64,000 nucleotides of DNA from Rhodopseudomonas palustris (GCF_003031265.1 NZ_CP019966.1:3968001-4032000), one strand, 5' to 3'. Shown: positions 46,916-56,688, numbered from the stretch's first letter. Program-made: numbers and translations. Notes: a model not told the origin generated them from the letters alone.

Positions 46916-49702
46916 ATGCCTCCTGTCATTCCGACTGCCACCTACCGTTTGCAACTCACCGCCGATTTCGGTTTCGACCACGCCGCCGCAATCGTCCCCT
47001 ACCTGAAGCGTCTCGGGATTTCGCATCTCTACGCGTCGCCGTTCATGAAGGCGCGCAAGGGCTCGACCCACGGCTACGACATCGTCGATCACACCCAACT
47101 CAATCCCGAGCTCGGCGGCGAAGAAGGCTTCGCCCGGCTCAGCGCCGTGCTGAAGCAGCATGACATCGGTTTGATCCTCGACTTCGTCCCCAACCATGTC
47201 GGCGTGCACTACGCCGACAACCCGTGGTGGCTCGACGTCCTGGAATGGGGCCCGGCCTCGCCGCATGCGGCGTCGTTCGACATCGATTGGGAGATGCTGC
47301 CGTTCCGCGCCCGCGGCGGCGTGCTGCTGCCGATCATCGGCTCGTCCTACGGCAAAGCGCTGGAAGGCGGCGAGATCGAGCTGCGCTACGACCCTGCCGA
47401 CGGCAGCTTCTCGGCCTGGTACTACGAACACCGGCTGCCGATCGCGCCGCAGCGCTACAGCGAGATCCTGCGCACCATCGTGCGCGAGGCGGACGCCGCC
47501 GAGACCGACGCCGGCCGCGCGATCCTGGAGCTTGCCGCGCGCTACACCGGATTGCGCCGTCCGACGCGCAAGGAAGCCCCCGAATTCAAGGCGGCGCTGC
47601 AGACGATCTCCGGCGCTGCGGACGTGATCGCGCGCGGGCTCGACGCCTACCGCGCCGGCGAAGGCCGCACCCAGCAGATCCAGACGCTGCACAACCTTCT
47701 GGAGCGCCAGCACTACAAGCTCGGTCATTGGCAGCTGGCGTCGAGCGAGATCAACTACCGCCGGTTCTTCGACGTCAACACCCTCGCCGGCTTGCGGGTC
47801 GAAGACGCCGGCACCTTCGAGGCGATCCACAGCCGGGTGAAGAAGCTGCTGGCCGACGGCCAGCTGCAGGGCCTGCGGCTCGATCACATCGACGGCCTGC
47901 GCGACCCGGCGCAGTACTTCCAGCGGCTGCGTCGGCTGGCCCGCGAGGCGCAAGGCGCTAACGCTCCGCCGCTTTACACGGTGATCGAGAAGATCCTCGG
48001 CGAAGGCGAGGCGCTGCATCGGTTCGCCGGCGTCCACGGCACTACCGGCTATGAATGGCTCAACGTCATCACCCGCGTGCTGCTCGACGGCAATGGCCTG
48101 AAGCCGCTCGACGAGACCTGGCGCCAGGCCAGCAATCTGTCGCCGGCATTCGATCCGGTGCTCAAGGCCGCCAAGCGCCGCGTGCTGGAGACGTTGCTGC
48201 TGAGCGAGTTCACTGTGCTCACCAGGCTGCTGGCGCGGATCGCATCGGGGCACTACTCGACCCGCGATTTTTCCGCCGACAATCTGCGACAGGCGTTCGA
48301 GCTCTACGTGCTGCACTTCCCGGTGTATCGCACCTATCTGACCGGCAACAGCCCGACCCAGCTCGACCGCCGGCTGATCGAAGACACCATCGCCAAGGCG
48401 CGGGCCGACTGGTTCGGCGCCGACGACGGCATCTTCGAATTCCTCAAAGACGTGCTGACGATGGACCTGGTGAAGCCGGGCCGCGCGCCACACTCCAAGC
48501 CGCGGGTGCGCCGCTTCGCCCTCAAGGTGCAGCAGTTCACCGGGCCGACGATGGCGAAGTCGCTCGAGGACACCGCGTTCTATCGCTATCACCGGCTGCT
48601 GGCGCTGAACGAGGTCGGCGGCGATCCGGCCGCGCCGGAGATGCCGACCGCCGCATTCCACGCCGCAATGCAGAGCCGCGCCCAGGATTGGCCGCACGGC
48701 ATGACCGCGACGATGACGCACGACGCCAAGCGCGGCGAAGACGCGCGCGCGCGGCTGTCGTCGCTCGCCGAAATCCCCGGCGAATGGGCCAGCGCCGTCG
48801 GCAAATGGAAGCTGCTCAACGCGCCGCATCTCGTCGTCGACGGCGAGATGCGCGCCCCCTCGCCCGCGTTCGAATACATGCTGTATCAGGCGTTGCTCGG
48901 CGCCTGGCCGCTGACGCCCGATCCGGATTTCGCCGATCGCTTCCAGGGCTTCGCGCTGAAGGCTGCTCGCGAGGGCAAGCAGGAAACCAACTGGCTCAAT
49001 CCGAACCTCGCTTACGAAGAAGGCGTGCGCACCTTCATCGACCGCATCCTCGATCCGACACTGTCGGGTGCGTTCCTGGAGTCGGTCGAGACGCTGCACC
49101 GCCGGCTGTCGCTGCTCGGTGCGCTCAATGGGCTCGGTCAGGTGACGCTGAAGGCGATGATGCCCGGCGTGCCGGATTTCTATCAGGGCACCGAGTTCTG
49201 GGATTTCTCGTTGGTCGATCCCGACAACCGCCGTCCGGTGGATTTCGACGCGCGTTCCGCAGCGCTGGAGTCATTGCACGACCAGCCCGACTGGGAAACG
49301 CTGACCGCGAATTGGAGCGACGGCCGCGTCAAGCTGGCCTGGACGCATCAGTTACTGCGGCTCCGGCGCGACCACGCCGAGCTGTTCGCCGATGGCGACT
49401 ACCGGCCGCTCGCTGTCAAAGGCGTCCACCGCGACCGCATCGTCGCATTCGCCCGCACCCGCGGCAGCGACGCAGTGATCGTCGTCGTGGCGAAGGGCCT
49501 CGCTCCGTTGTCCGATGATGGCCGGCACTGGCCGACCGCCGATGCGTATGATGGCACGATCGATACCAAAGGCTATGCGGTCGAAACCGGCGATGGCGAA
49601 AACGCGTCGGGCGAACTGCAGCTCCGCGACCTGTTCCGCCACCTCCCCGTCGCCGTGCATCGCGCGCGCCTGATAGGCACGAAGCGAGTCCGGCGCGGCT
49701 GA
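46916..49702 (+). CDS. treY: Malto-oligosyltrehalose synthase
   Basis: A 928-residue GH13_26 enzyme that turns the reducing-end alpha-1,4 bond of maltodextrins into an alpha,alpha-1,1 bond. Start pattern TATYRLQLTADFGFDHAA, nucleophile Asp in GLRLDHIDGLRDP, Glu in YTVIEKIL, and TMTHDAKRGEDARAR, all typical. The ATG abuts the treZ TAA, giving tight coupling. A family B repeat lies 43 bp behind the stop. Confidence 0.95.
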   Translation: MPPVIPTATYRLQLTADFGFDHAAAIVPYLKRLGISHLYASPFMKARKGSTHGYDIVDHTQLNPELGGEEGFARLSAVLKQHDIGLILDFVPNHVGVHYADNPWWLDVLEWGPASPHAASFDIDWEMLPFRARGGVLLPIIGSSYGKALEGGEIELRYDPADGSFSAWYYEHRLPIAPQRYSEILRTIVREADAAETDAGRAILELAARYTGLRRPTRKEAPEFKAALQTISGAADVIARGLDAYRAGEGRTQQIQTLHNLLERQHYKLGHWQLASSEINYRRFFDVNTLAGLRVEDAGTFEAIHSRVKKLLADGQLQGLRLDHIDGLRDPAQYFQRLRRLAREAQGANAPPLYTVIEKILGEGEALHRFAGVHGTTGYEWLNVITRVLLDGNGLKPLDETWRQASNLSPAFDPVLKAAKRRVLETLLLSEFTVLTRLLARIASGHYSTRDFSADNLRQAFELYVLHFPVYRTYLTGNSPTQLDRRLIEDTIAKARADWFGADDGIFEFLKDVLTMDLVKPGRAPHSKPRVRRFALKVQQFTGPTMAKSLEDTAFYRYHRLLALNEVGGDPAAPEMPTAAFHAAMQSRAQDWPHGMTATMTHDAKRGEDARARLSSLAEIPGEWASAVGKWKLLNAPHLVVDGEMRAPSPAFEYMLYQALLGAWPLTPDPDFADRFQGFALKAAREGKQETNWLNPNLAYEEGVRTFIDRILDPTLSGAFLESVETLHRRLSLLGALNGLGQVTLKAMMPGVPDFYQGTEFWDFSLVDPDNRRPVDFDARSAALESLHDQPDWETLTANWSDGRVKLAWTHQLLRLRRDHAELFADGDYRPLAVKGVHRDRIVAFARTRGSDAVIVVVAKGLAPLSDDGRHWPTADAYDGTIDTKGYAVETGDGENASGELQLRDLFRHLPVAVHRARLIGTKRVRRG

Positions 49703-49744
49703 GCAGGCCCCATGGTCTGCAGAGCTGTCAACGCAGCCCCGCCT

Positions 49745-49862
49745 CGTCATTCCGGGGCGCTCGCGTAGCGAGCGAACCCGGAATCTGCTGCGGGCACCGA
49801 CCGCCGCAAAGCTCTGCTCGCTGCGAGATTCCGGGTTCGCGCTGCGCGCGCCCCGGAATGAC
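49745..49862. repeat. Palindromic intergenic repeat, family B (paired units)
   Basis: Two inverted units, CATTCCGGGGCGCTCGCG / CGAGCGAACCCGGAAT and ATTCCGGGTTCGCGC / GCGCGCGCCCCGGAATG, with a ~45-bp spacer. The remaining gene-free DNA around it (49703-50099) holds no gene I can support. Confidence 0.88.
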
Positions 49863-50099
49863 TCGGGAGAGACTGTGCAAGACTCCGGCCATCGGCAGTG
49901 GCGAACGATCGCGCGCCCACAAACACCGAGGCCGCCCGGGAGCTGGAGCCGGACGGCCTGACGGGGTTTGTGCCGATCAGGAAATCGGTTCCCTCACCCG
50001 CACGACCAGCATTCCAAGATTCGGTTACTTACAACTTAATGCAATCTACCGATAAGTACTTGCTGCAGCGCCATAATTTGGTGCGACGCACGCAACTTG

Positions 50100-50408
50100 T
50101 TACTTCTTCTCGAGCAACAAGTGTCCGCGCTTCTGGATCACGACGCGCGCCGCATCGGCGAATTTCTGCAGCAGCCACGGCAGGCGCACTTCCAGCCGGA
50201 CGTGATCTTCGGCAACGTCGACATGGCCGGCCGCGACCTGGCCCAGCGCGCGGACGCGGAACAGCATCTGGTCGCCGCGCCAGGTCTCCTCATCCACCTT
50301 CAGGATCGGCACGTTGATCGCTGCGCGGCTGAGGCCGGTCTGCAGCCGGCGGCGCGCTTCGTCGCGGCCGAGGCGATGAGGGATCGATACGACAAGCGGA
50401 GCTGACAT
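50100..50408 (-). CDS. Polyhydroxyalkanoic acid system family protein
   Basis: A 102-residue protein starting MSAPLVVSIPHRLGRDEARRR, the pattern of the PHA_gran_rgn family found near PHA genes. Core: a ferredoxin-like alpha/beta fold (VRLEVRLPWLLQKFADA). Role in PHA granules is inferred from family placement; no pha gene lies in this window. ATG 50408 is preferred; an upstream open frame to 50495 is unsupported. Confidence 0.8.
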   Translation of the reverse strand: MSAPLVVSIPHRLGRDEARRRLQTGLSRAAINVPILKVDEETWRGDQMLFRVRALGQVAAGHVDVAEDHVRLEVRLPWLLQKFADAARVVIQKRGHLLLEKK

Positions 50409-50506
50409 TGGGGCGTCCTCGTCACTGCGTGGGTTGATTACTCCCCTATCTAAGTGAGCATTGCGAAAACAACAGGGCCGCGCGCCATATCTCAAGTTTC
50501 CGCTTC

Positions 50507-50531
50507 GGAACCTTCGTTGTTACGCCGTGTT
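50507..50531 (+). promoter_or_regulatory. EcfG-type site before the DUF3309 gene
   Basis: GGAAC (50507-50511), 16 bp, TGTT (50528-50531) fits the GGAAC-N16-cGTT consensus apart from the first, weaker base. The start codon lies 55 bp further on. Confidence 0.5.
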
Positions 50532-50586
50532 CTCACTCCCAGCAGGCGGAGCACTCGGGCGACCCGCCGCGATAAGGAGAGCGGAA

Positions 50587-50751
50587 ATGTCCATCGGCAC
50601 AATCATCCTCATCATTCTGATCATCGCCTTGCTGGGCGGCTTCACCGGCGTCGGCGGCGGACCGTTCTACGGCACCGGATACTACGGCGGCGGCGGCCTC
50701 GGTCTGGTGATCGTGATCCTGCTGATCCTGCTGCTGCTCGGCAAGATCTGA
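50587..50751 (+). CDS. DUF3309 family membrane peptide
   Basis: A 54-residue peptide of two hydrophobic segments (IGTIILIILIIALLGG and LGLVIVILLILLLLGK) joined by a Gly/Tyr-rich loop (GVGGGPFYGTGYYGGGG). This is the DUF3309 pattern, of unknown function. AAGGAGAG stands 6 nt before the ATG. An EcfG-type site upstream suggests stress induction. Confidence 0.88.
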   Translation: MSIGTIILIILIIALLGGFTGVGGGPFYGTGYYGGGGLGLVIVILLILLLLGKI

Positions 50752-50784
50752 CGCAACCTATCTTCGATCTGCCGATCGACGCTG

Positions 50785-50812
50785 TCATGCCCGGGCTCGT
50801 CCCGGGCATCCA
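50785..50812. repeat. Short palindrome, possible transcript end
   Basis: ATGCCCGGG and CCCGGGCAT enclose CTCGT. It resembles the palindrome inside the long direct repeats (TGGCCGGG / CCCGGCCA). No T-run follows, so factor-independent termination is doubtful. Confidence 0.6.
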
Positions 50813-50858
50813 CGTATGCGGCACAGTTTCAGCGGTATGGACTCGCGTCACGCCGGGC

Positions 50859-53603
50859 TCATGATGCGCCCGACGTCAACGCCTTGATCGCCGGCCTGAG
50901 CGGGGCTGCCGCCTCGTCGTAGTCGGCCCACGCCTTGGGCCGCTTCATCAACGCGGGCACCGTCTCGATGGTGTAGCGCTTGGGGTCGAGACCGGCCTTC
51001 ACCTGCGACCACGTCACCGGCATCGACACGGTTGCGCCGGTGCGGGCTCGCGGCGACAGTACCGCGACCGCCGTCGACATCCGGTCGTTGCGCAAGTAAT
51101 CGAGGAAGATCTTTCCCGTGCGCTTCTGCTTCGACATGTTGAGCAGATACTGCTCGGGACTGTCCTCGGCCATCTGCGCACACACCGTCTGGGCAAACGT
51201 CTTGGCCGCCTTCCAGTCGACACTGTCGTCGGGCTTCAGCGGCACCACGACGTGCAAGCCCTTGCCGCCGGTGGTCTTGCAGAACGTCGCAAGCCCCAAT
51301 GCTTCGAGGCGCTGCTTCATTTCCTTGGCGGCCACGATCACCTCGTCGAACCCGACCTCGGGTGCCGGATCGAGATCGAACACCAGCCGTCCCGGCACGT
51401 CGTAGCGGTTCGGCGCGCAGTTCCAGGGATGCAACTCGACGCCGCCGATCTGCGCCACGGCAATCAGGCCTTCGAGGCGGTCGATCTGCACATAGGGCTT
51501 GCGATCGCCGGAAACCTTGGCCAGTTCGATCAAATTCGACATTCCCGGCATGGCGTGCCGCTGAAAGAACAGCTCGCCGCCGATGCCGTCGGGCGCGCGC
51601 ACGATCGAACACGGCCGCCCCTTGATGTGCGGGATCAGCCAGTCGCCCACTTCGGCGAAGTAATCGGCCAGATTGCGCTTGGTCACGGCGCCGCTGATCT
51701 CGCTCTCCGGCCACAGCTCCTTGTCGGGCTTGGAGATCACCACGCCCATCACCTCGGACCGGGCAGCGTCGGCGCGGCGGGGCGCGGCGCGCTTGCCCGC
51801 AGCCTTTCGCGGCTTCGCCGTCTTGGCGGCCCGGCGCTTCGGCTTTGGTTCGGCAAGCTCGACCTGCTGCGGCTCCTCGGCTTCGACCTCCGCAGCCGGC
51901 TTGTCGGCGCGCAGCCCCTTGAAGGCCGCCTGACGCACCATGCCGCCGCCGGTGAAGCCGGCGAATTCGATCTCGGCGACCAGCTCCGGAGTCACCCAGT
52001 GGACGTCGCGCGTCTTCTTCGGCGCATTGGCGCCACTGAACGGATTGCGATCGGCTTCATGCGCCTTCAGCTCGGGCAGGATGCGCTTGACCACGTCCTG
52101 GCCGAACCCGGTGCCGACGATGCCCACATAGGCGAGGTCATCGCCGCGGTGAACGCCGACCAGCAGCGAACGAAATTTGCCGTTGGTGGTCTTCCAGCCG
52201 CCGATCACCACCTCGTGGCCGGCGCGGCACTTCGCCTTGGTCCAGGCACCGCTGCGGCCGGAGCGATACGGCGCATCGAGCTTCTTCGAGACGATGCCTT
52301 CGAGCGACAGCTTGCAGGCCGACTGCAGAATGGCGTCGCCGCCGGTTTCAAAATGCTCGACGTAGCGTATCAGGCCTTCCTTGCGACGGCCACGTGCGGC
52401 CTTCAGCAAAGCGGCGAGCCGCTCCTTGCGCTCCGACAGCGGCAGCCGGCGCAGATCCTCACCCTCCGCATAGAGCAGATCGAATGCAAAGCAGATCAGG
52501 TTGTCGGTGTCGCCGTCCGACAGCGCCGCCTGCAGCGCGGCGAAATCCGGCTGGCCGTGCGAATCCAGAGCCACCACCTCGGTGTCGATGATCGCGTCCG
52601 GCAGCGACGTCGCTTCTTCCGCGATCGCGCTGAATTTGCCCGTCCAGTCGAGGCCCTTGCGTGTCAGCAGCTTGGCTTGCCCCTGCTCGATGCGGAGCTG
52701 CATCCGGTAGCCATCGAACTTGATCTCGTGGCCCCAGCCTTCGCCGCCGGGCGGCCGTTCCACCGAGGTGCAGAGCTGCGGCGGCACGAAATCCGGCATG
52801 GCCGCGCGGGTGTCACGAACAGCAGACTTACTCCGCACCGCGGGTTTCGCGGACTTCGCAGCTTTCGCTTTGGCGGGCGTCTTCGGCTTGGCTTTCGTCG
52901 CCTTCTTCGCAGCGCCCGTCTCCGCGCGCTGATCGGCCGCAAGCCCGGTGTTGGAATCCCACACCGCGTCCGCCGTCACCTTCGCGGCCGCCTTGCGCAG
53001 CATGAACGGCTTCGGTGCCTTGCCCTTGCCCGCCGCGATCGTCGCCATGGCGCGTCCCGAGGCGACCGAGCGGTCGTCGTCGAGCACGGTGTTGGCGTCG
53101 CCCTCGCGGGCGTCGTCGTCGCGGTGCTTGATCAGCAGCCAATTGGTGCGCTTGCCGCCATTGCGGTCGTGCCGCATCCGCACCAGCACCCAGCTGCCAT
53201 GCAGCTTCTCGCCGTGCAGGGTGAACTTCAGGTCGCCCTTTTTGAAGCCGCGCTCGGGATCGTCGCACTCCCAATAGCCGCGGTCCCAGAGCTGCACCGT
53301 GCCGCCGCCATACTGGCCCTTCGGGATCGTGCCTTCGAAGTCGCCGTAGTCCAGCGGATGATCCTCGACCTCGACAGCGAGACGCTTGTCGTGCGGATCG
53401 AGCGACGGTCCCTTGGTCACTGCCCAGGACTTGAACACGCCGCCATATTCCAGGCGCAGGTCGTAGTGCAGACGGGTAGCGTCGTGCTTCTGGATCACGA
53501 ACCGTCGCTGCTTCGAAGGCGCCACCTTGGCGTCGCCGCGCGGCTCCGCGGTCTGCTCGAAATCGCGTTTCTTGCGGTAGATGCTGAGCTTGTTGCTGGC
53601 CAC
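50859..53603 (-). CDS. ligD: ATP-dependent DNA ligase LigD (PE-ligase-polymerase)
   Basis: The 914-residue enzyme of bacterial non-homologous end joining. Order: 3'-phosphoesterase domain (~1-190, [21 protein letters not shown]), ATP-dependent ligase (~270-570) with lysine motif KFDGYR near 300, and polymerase/primase domain (~620-914) with FDLDPAPEV and [14 protein letters not shown] Lys/Ala-rich linker (~205-265) separates the first two. Ku is encoded divergently 133 bp away. Confidence 0.95.
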   Translation of the reverse strand: MASNKLSIYRKKRDFEQTAEPRGDAKVAPSKQRRFVIQKHDATRLHYDLRLEYGGVFKSWAVTKGPSLDPHDKRLAVEVEDHPLDYGDFEGTIPKGQYGGGTVQLWDRGYWECDDPERGFKKGDLKFTLHGEKLHGSWVLVRMRHDRNGGKRTNWLLIKHRDDDAREGDANTVLDDDRSVASGRAMATIAAGKGKAPKPFMLRKAAAKVTADAVWDSNTGLAADQRAETGAAKKATKAKPKTPAKAKAAKSAKPAVRSKSAVRDTRAAMPDFVPPQLCTSVERPPGGEGWGHEIKFDGYRMQLRIEQGQAKLLTRKGLDWTGKFSAIAEEATSLPDAIIDTEVVALDSHGQPDFAALQAALSDGDTDNLICFAFDLLYAEGEDLRRLPLSERKERLAALLKAARGRRKEGLIRYVEHFETGGDAILQSACKLSLEGIVSKKLDAPYRSGRSGAWTKAKCRAGHEVVIGGWKTTNGKFRSLLVGVHRGDDLAYVGIVGTGFGQDVVKRILPELKAHEADRNPFSGANAPKKTRDVHWVTPELVAEIEFAGFTGGGMVRQAAFKGLRADKPAAEVEAEEPQQVELAEPKPKRRAAKTAKPRKAAGKRAAPRRADAARSEVMGVVISKPDKELWPESEISGAVTKRNLADYFAEVGDWLIPHIKGRPCSIVRAPDGIGGELFFQRHAMPGMSNLIELAKVSGDRKPYVQIDRLEGLIAVAQIGGVELHPWNCAPNRYDVPGRLVFDLDPAPEVGFDEVIVAAKEMKQRLEALGLATFCKTTGGKGLHVVVPLKPDDSVDWKAAKTFAQTVCAQMAEDSPEQYLLNMSKQKRTGKIFLDYLRNDRMSTAVAVLSPRARTGATVSMPVTWSQVKAGLDPKRYTIETVPALMKRPKAWADYDEAAAPLRPAIKALTSGAS

Positions 53604-53642
53604 CGTCGCTCCTTACTCACCGCCGACAGGCTGGGCTTGGTC

Positions 53643-53675
53643 GGAACCAAAACCCGGGATGCCCGTTCAAGTTCC
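53643..53675. promoter_or_regulatory. Overlapping divergent EcfG-type promoters of ku and ligD
   Basis: Plus strand: GGAAC (53643-53647), 16 bp, CGTT (53664-53667), toward ku. Minus strand: GGAAC (53675-53671), 16 bp, GGTT (53654-53651), toward ligD. The two sites overlap almost fully. Non-homologous end-joining genes in Sinorhizobium are known to depend on the general stress sigma factor, which fits. Confidence 0.65.
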
Positions 53676-53736
53676 ACCCATGATAGCATCGACGTGACCG
53701 CCCGGTCGCGACTGCTCGAGCCCTCGGAGAATTCCC

Positions 53737-54621
53737 ATGCCTCGCGCCTACTGGAAGGGCACGCTGAAGCTGTCCCTCGTCACCTGCCCGGTGGCGCTAT
53801 ATCCGGCCACGACCAGCGTCGAGAAGACCCGCTTCCACATGATCAATGCGGAAACCGGCAATCGGCTGAAGCAGCAGATGATCGACGAAGACACCGGCGA
53901 GGTGGTCGAGAAGGATCAGAAGGCCCGCGGCTACGAGGTGCGCAAGGGCAAGTACATCGAGATCGAAAAGGACGAACTCGAAGCGGTTCAGATCGAGAGC
54001 ACCCACACCATCGACATCGACAGCTTCGTGCCGGCCGATGAAATCGACCAGCGCTTCCTCAATCATCCGTACTACATCGTTCCGGACGGCAAGGCCGGCG
54101 TCGACGCCTTCGCGGTGATCCGCGACGCGATGAAGGACAAAGGCCGCGTCGCGCTCGGCCGCATCGTGCTCACCAACCGCGAGCATGTGCTGGCGATCGA
54201 GCCGTTCGGCAAGGGGCTGCTGGCGACCACGCTGCGCTACCCTTACGAGCTGCGCGATGCGGACGAGTATTTCGACGGCATCAAGTCGCCGAAAATCTCC
54301 AAGGACATGATCGAGCTCGCCGGCCACATCCTCGAGACCAAGGCGGCGCATTTCGATCCCAAGAAGTTCAAGGACGACTACGAGACCGCGCTGAAGGCGC
54401 TGGTCAAGCGCAAGGCCTCCGGCAAGTCGATCAAGCTGCCCGAACCGGAGGAGAAGGAGAGCAACGTCGTCAGCCTGATGGACGCGCTGAAGCAGAGTCT
54501 CGAAGGCGGCAAATCCGGCACCAAAACCGGCAAGGCCCATAGCCGCCGCAAAGCCTCCCGCTCTTCCCGCACCACCACCAAAGCCCGCCGCTCCAACGCG
54601 AGGCAGCGCAAGGCGGGGTGA
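53737..54621 (+). CDS. ku: Ku DNA end-binding protein
   Basis: A 294-residue bacterial Ku that forms the end-binding homodimer and recruits LigD. It starts RAYWKGTLKLSLVTCPVALY; the bridge region is HTIDIDSFVPADEIDQRF and the core ends around residue 250. The C-terminal tail (~255-294) is very rich in Arg, Lys, Ser and Thr, of the kind that aids DNA binding. It is divergent from ligD. Confidence 0.95.
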   Translation: MPRAYWKGTLKLSLVTCPVALYPATTSVEKTRFHMINAETGNRLKQQMIDEDTGEVVEKDQKARGYEVRKGKYIEIEKDELEAVQIESTHTIDIDSFVPADEIDQRFLNHPYYIVPDGKAGVDAFAVIRDAMKDKGRVALGRIVLTNREHVLAIEPFGKGLLATTLRYPYELRDADEYFDGIKSPKISKDMIELAGHILETKAAHFDPKKFKDDYETALKALVKRKASGKSIKLPEPEEKESNVVSLMDALKQSLEGGKSGTKTGKAHSRRKASRSSRTTTKARRSNARQRKAG

Positions 54622-54692
54622 GTTGGCTTAGATACGGCGTCTCCCAGCGAACCTCTGACGCATGGTCGACATCTCGCGACGTCTCCCACACA

Positions 54693-55046
54693 CGTCATTC
54701 CGGGGCGCGAGCGCTAGAGCATCTCTGCTTTTGACAGAATGAGGACCGCACTTCCTAGCGGTCGCAGCTTGTAGAACCTCATGGTGAGGAGGCGCGAAGC
54801 GCCGTCTCGAACCATGCGCCGCAGGCGATGTGGCTCCTCATCCTTCGAGACGCCCGGCAAGGCCGAGCTCCTCAGGATGAGGACTTCGGACGCTTGGCAA
54901 AGGCCAAATCCGCTTCAACCAATCGATGAAGCGCTCTAGCTCGCGAACCCGGAATCTCGAAGTTATTTTGCGGCTGCGCGGCCGAGCCGTCAGTACCCTG
55001 AATCTCCAGATTCCGGGTTCGCCGCTGCGCGGCGCCCCGGAATGAC
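54693..55046. repeat. Family B repeat split by another element
   Basis: A family B unit begins CGTCATTCCGGGGCGCGAGCG (54693-54713) and resumes with CTCGCGAACCCGGAAT at 54940. A second unit follows at 55009-55046 in the usual inverted order. The interruption holds another repeat element. The rest of the gene-free DNA (54622-55067) shows nothing coding. Confidence 0.85.
54714..54939. mobile_element. MITE-like insertion of ~218 bp flanked by CTAG
   Basis: CTAG at 54714-54717 and CTAG at 54936-54939 flank 218 bp inserted in a family B repeat. Ends read CTAGAGC... and ...GCGCTCTAG. The inside contains imperfect inverted segments such as CCTCATGGTGAGGAGG and CTCCTCAGGATGAGG. No transposase is encoded. 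CTAG may be a target duplication or the tip of inverted ends. Confidence 0.6.
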
Positions 55047-55118
55047 TCGCGCTTGAGTGGTACGTGTTCAGGCCGACGACTTCTTCTTGGCAGACTTGTT
55101 CTTGCCAGACTTGCGCGA

Positions 55119-55508
55119 CTACGATTTGCGGCTAGACGATTTTCGCGCGCTGGATGTTTTTCGCGTGCTGGATGACTTCGACGACTTGCGGCCCGATGAC
55201 TTCTTCGTCCCGGCCCGCGTGCTGCTGGACTTTGTCGTCCTCTTGGTCGTCCTCTTGGTCGTCTTCTTCGTCGTCTTACGGCCGGACTTAGTGGCCTTTT
55301 TGGTCGACGCCTTTGCAGCCTTCTTACCGGCTTTCTTCTTTGGCACCTTCGCGCCTTCGGCGCGAGCTTCCGACAGACCGATCGCGATCGCCTGTTTGCG
55401 GCTCTTGACCTTCCTGCCGGAGCCGCCGCTCTTCAGCGTACCGGCCTTGCGCTTCTTCATCGCGCGGCCGACCTTGGCGGACGCTTTCTTGGAATATTTC
55501 CGGGCCAT
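55119..55508 (-). CDS. DUF6496-type lysine-rich protein, apparently truncated by a stop
   Basis: A 129-residue strongly basic protein. Residues 1-55 (ARKYSKKASAKVGRAMKKRK... KSRKQAIAIGLSEARA) form the DUF6496 part. The rest is a histone-H1-like tail of K/T/S/R repeats (TTKKTTKRTTKRTTK), likely to bind nucleic acid. The frame continues after the TAG at 55119-55121 with the same low-complexity pattern for 16 codons (SRKSGKNKSAKKKSSA) to a TGA at 55068-55070, which implies a recent nonsense change or a variable end. A one-mismatch EcfG-like site lies upstream. Confidence 0.8.
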   Translation of the reverse strand: MARKYSKKASAKVGRAMKKRKAGTLKSGGSGRKVKSRKQAIAIGLSEARAEGAKVPKKKAGKKAAKASTKKATKSGRKTTKKTTKRTTKRTTKSSSTRAGTKKSSGRKSSKSSSTRKTSSARKSSSRKS

Positions 55509-55571
55509 GATCTCCTCCCTATGGAACGATGATCAATGATACCGGTCGGCGATGGTTCCTTGGCGGAGCTA

Positions 55572-55829
55572 TCAGTCCTGCTCACCGTCCACAGCCGGTG
55601 CGCTGGCGAGCTTCTCGATGACGAACACGATCACCTCGTTGCTGCGCTCACTCGTGATGATGCGATCGCCGGTCTCGCCGATCAGCACCGGAATATCGAT
55701 CAGCGCCATCGGATCGGTGCAGCGGACTTCCAACACATCGCCGGGCTGCAAACGCGGCAGCGCCTTGCGGGTCTTGAGCACCGGCAGCGGGCATTTCAGC
55801 CCGGTGAGATCGAGAACAGTCTTGGCCAT
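55572..55829 (-). CDS. TusA-family sulfur carrier protein
   Basis: An 85-residue protein with the TusA/SirA fold: DLTGLKCPLPVLKTRKAL, in which Cys13 of the CPxP motif carries the persulfide. TusA proteins relay sulfur for tRNA thiolation or molybdopterin enzymes; the molybdenum-cofactor gene mobA is 126 bp away on the other strand, so a role in formate dehydrogenase-type enzymes is possible. Which TusA role it plays is open. Confidence 0.88.
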   Translation of the reverse strand: MAKTVLDLTGLKCPLPVLKTRKALPRLQPGDVLEVRCTDPMALIDIPVLIGETGDRIITSERSNEVIVFVIEKLASAPAVDGEQD

Positions 55830-55955
55830 GGCGGCGGACGATGACGAAGCCGCGGCGCGCGGTCAATTGCCTTCGGCCTCGTTCTTATTGCCGAGCCGCG
55901 CCATGGTGAGCTAACGACGGGCATTGCCGAGTGACGACGTGGTGCGGAGTGCGCA

Positions 55956-56576
55956 ATGGCTGATGTTCGACCACCCGCCGTCATCCTGGCCGGCGGCCTT
56001 GCCCGCCGGATGGGCGGCGGCGACAAACCACTGCGGTCGATCGCCGGCCGGCCGCTGCTGGCTCATGTGATCGAGCGCCTGCAGCCGCAATGTGGCGCGC
56101 TGGCGCTCAACGCCAATGGCGACCCGAGCCGGTTCGGCCGCTTCGCCCTGCCGGTGATCGCCGATACGGTGCACGACTTCCCCGGCCCGCTCGCCGGCGT
56201 GCTGGCAGCGATGGAATGGGCGGCGACGGCGCAGCCGTACGCGCAGCATGTTTTGACCGTGCCGGGCGATTGTCCGTTTCTGCCGCGCGATCTGGTGGCT
56301 CGGCTCGGTCAGGCCCGACTCGCTCAGAATGCCGAGATTGCCGTGGCGGCATCCGACGGCCACTTGCATCCGGTGATCGCGCTGTGGCCGGTTGCGCTGC
56401 GCGAGGCGCTGCGAACCGCCTTGGTCGACGAGGACATCCGCAAGGTCGAACGCTTCACCGCGCGCTATCGGCGCACCGAGGTGGAATGGCCGGTGACGCC
56501 ATTCGATCCGTTCTTCAACGCCAATACGCCGGAAGATGTCGCGGAAGCCGAACGCATCGCGGCGGGCGACAAATAG
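55956..56576 (+). CDS. mobA: Molybdenum cofactor guanylyltransferase
   Basis: A 206-residue nucleotidyltransferase that adds GMP to molybdopterin. The GTP motif is [18 protein letters not shown], with VPGDCPFLP (magnesium Asp) and the [15 protein letters not shown]-terminus usual for MobA. Divergent from the tusA-like gene. Confidence 0.93.
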   Translation: MADVRPPAVILAGGLARRMGGGDKPLRSIAGRPLLAHVIERLQPQCGALALNANGDPSRFGRFALPVIADTVHDFPGPLAGVLAAMEWAATAQPYAQHVLTVPGDCPFLPRDLVARLGQARLAQNAEIAVAASDGHLHPVIALWPVALREALRTALVDEDIRKVERFTARYRRTEVEWPVTPFDPFFNANTPEDVAEAERIAAGDK

Positions 56577-56590
56577 CAGGCAATCTCCCC

Positions 56591-56672
56591 CGTCATTGCG
56601 AGCGGAGCGAAGCAATCCAGCCGCGTGCACCGAACTGGATTGCTTCGTCGGCTTCGCCTCCTCGCAATGACG
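56591..56672. repeat. Palindromic intergenic repeat, family A (copy 6)
   Basis: CGTCATTGCGAGCGGAGCG at left and CTCCTCGCAATGACG at right, inner arms GAAGCAATCCAG / CTGGATTGCTTC. Between the convergent mobA and alcohol dehydrogenase genes. Confidence 0.9.
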
Positions 56673-56688
56673 GAGGCGATGTACGAGC

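Noticed and set aside
46226..49099. A 957-codon open frame on the minus strand
   Set aside because: It is antisense to treY and the end of treZ, both with full catalytic motifs. Its Arg/Val/Gly/His-rich translation is the usual product of GC-rich third positions.
55508..55571. EcfG-type promoter before the DUF6496 gene
   Set aside because: GGAAC-N16-CATT misses the conserved G of the -10 element, so it is not listed as a feature.
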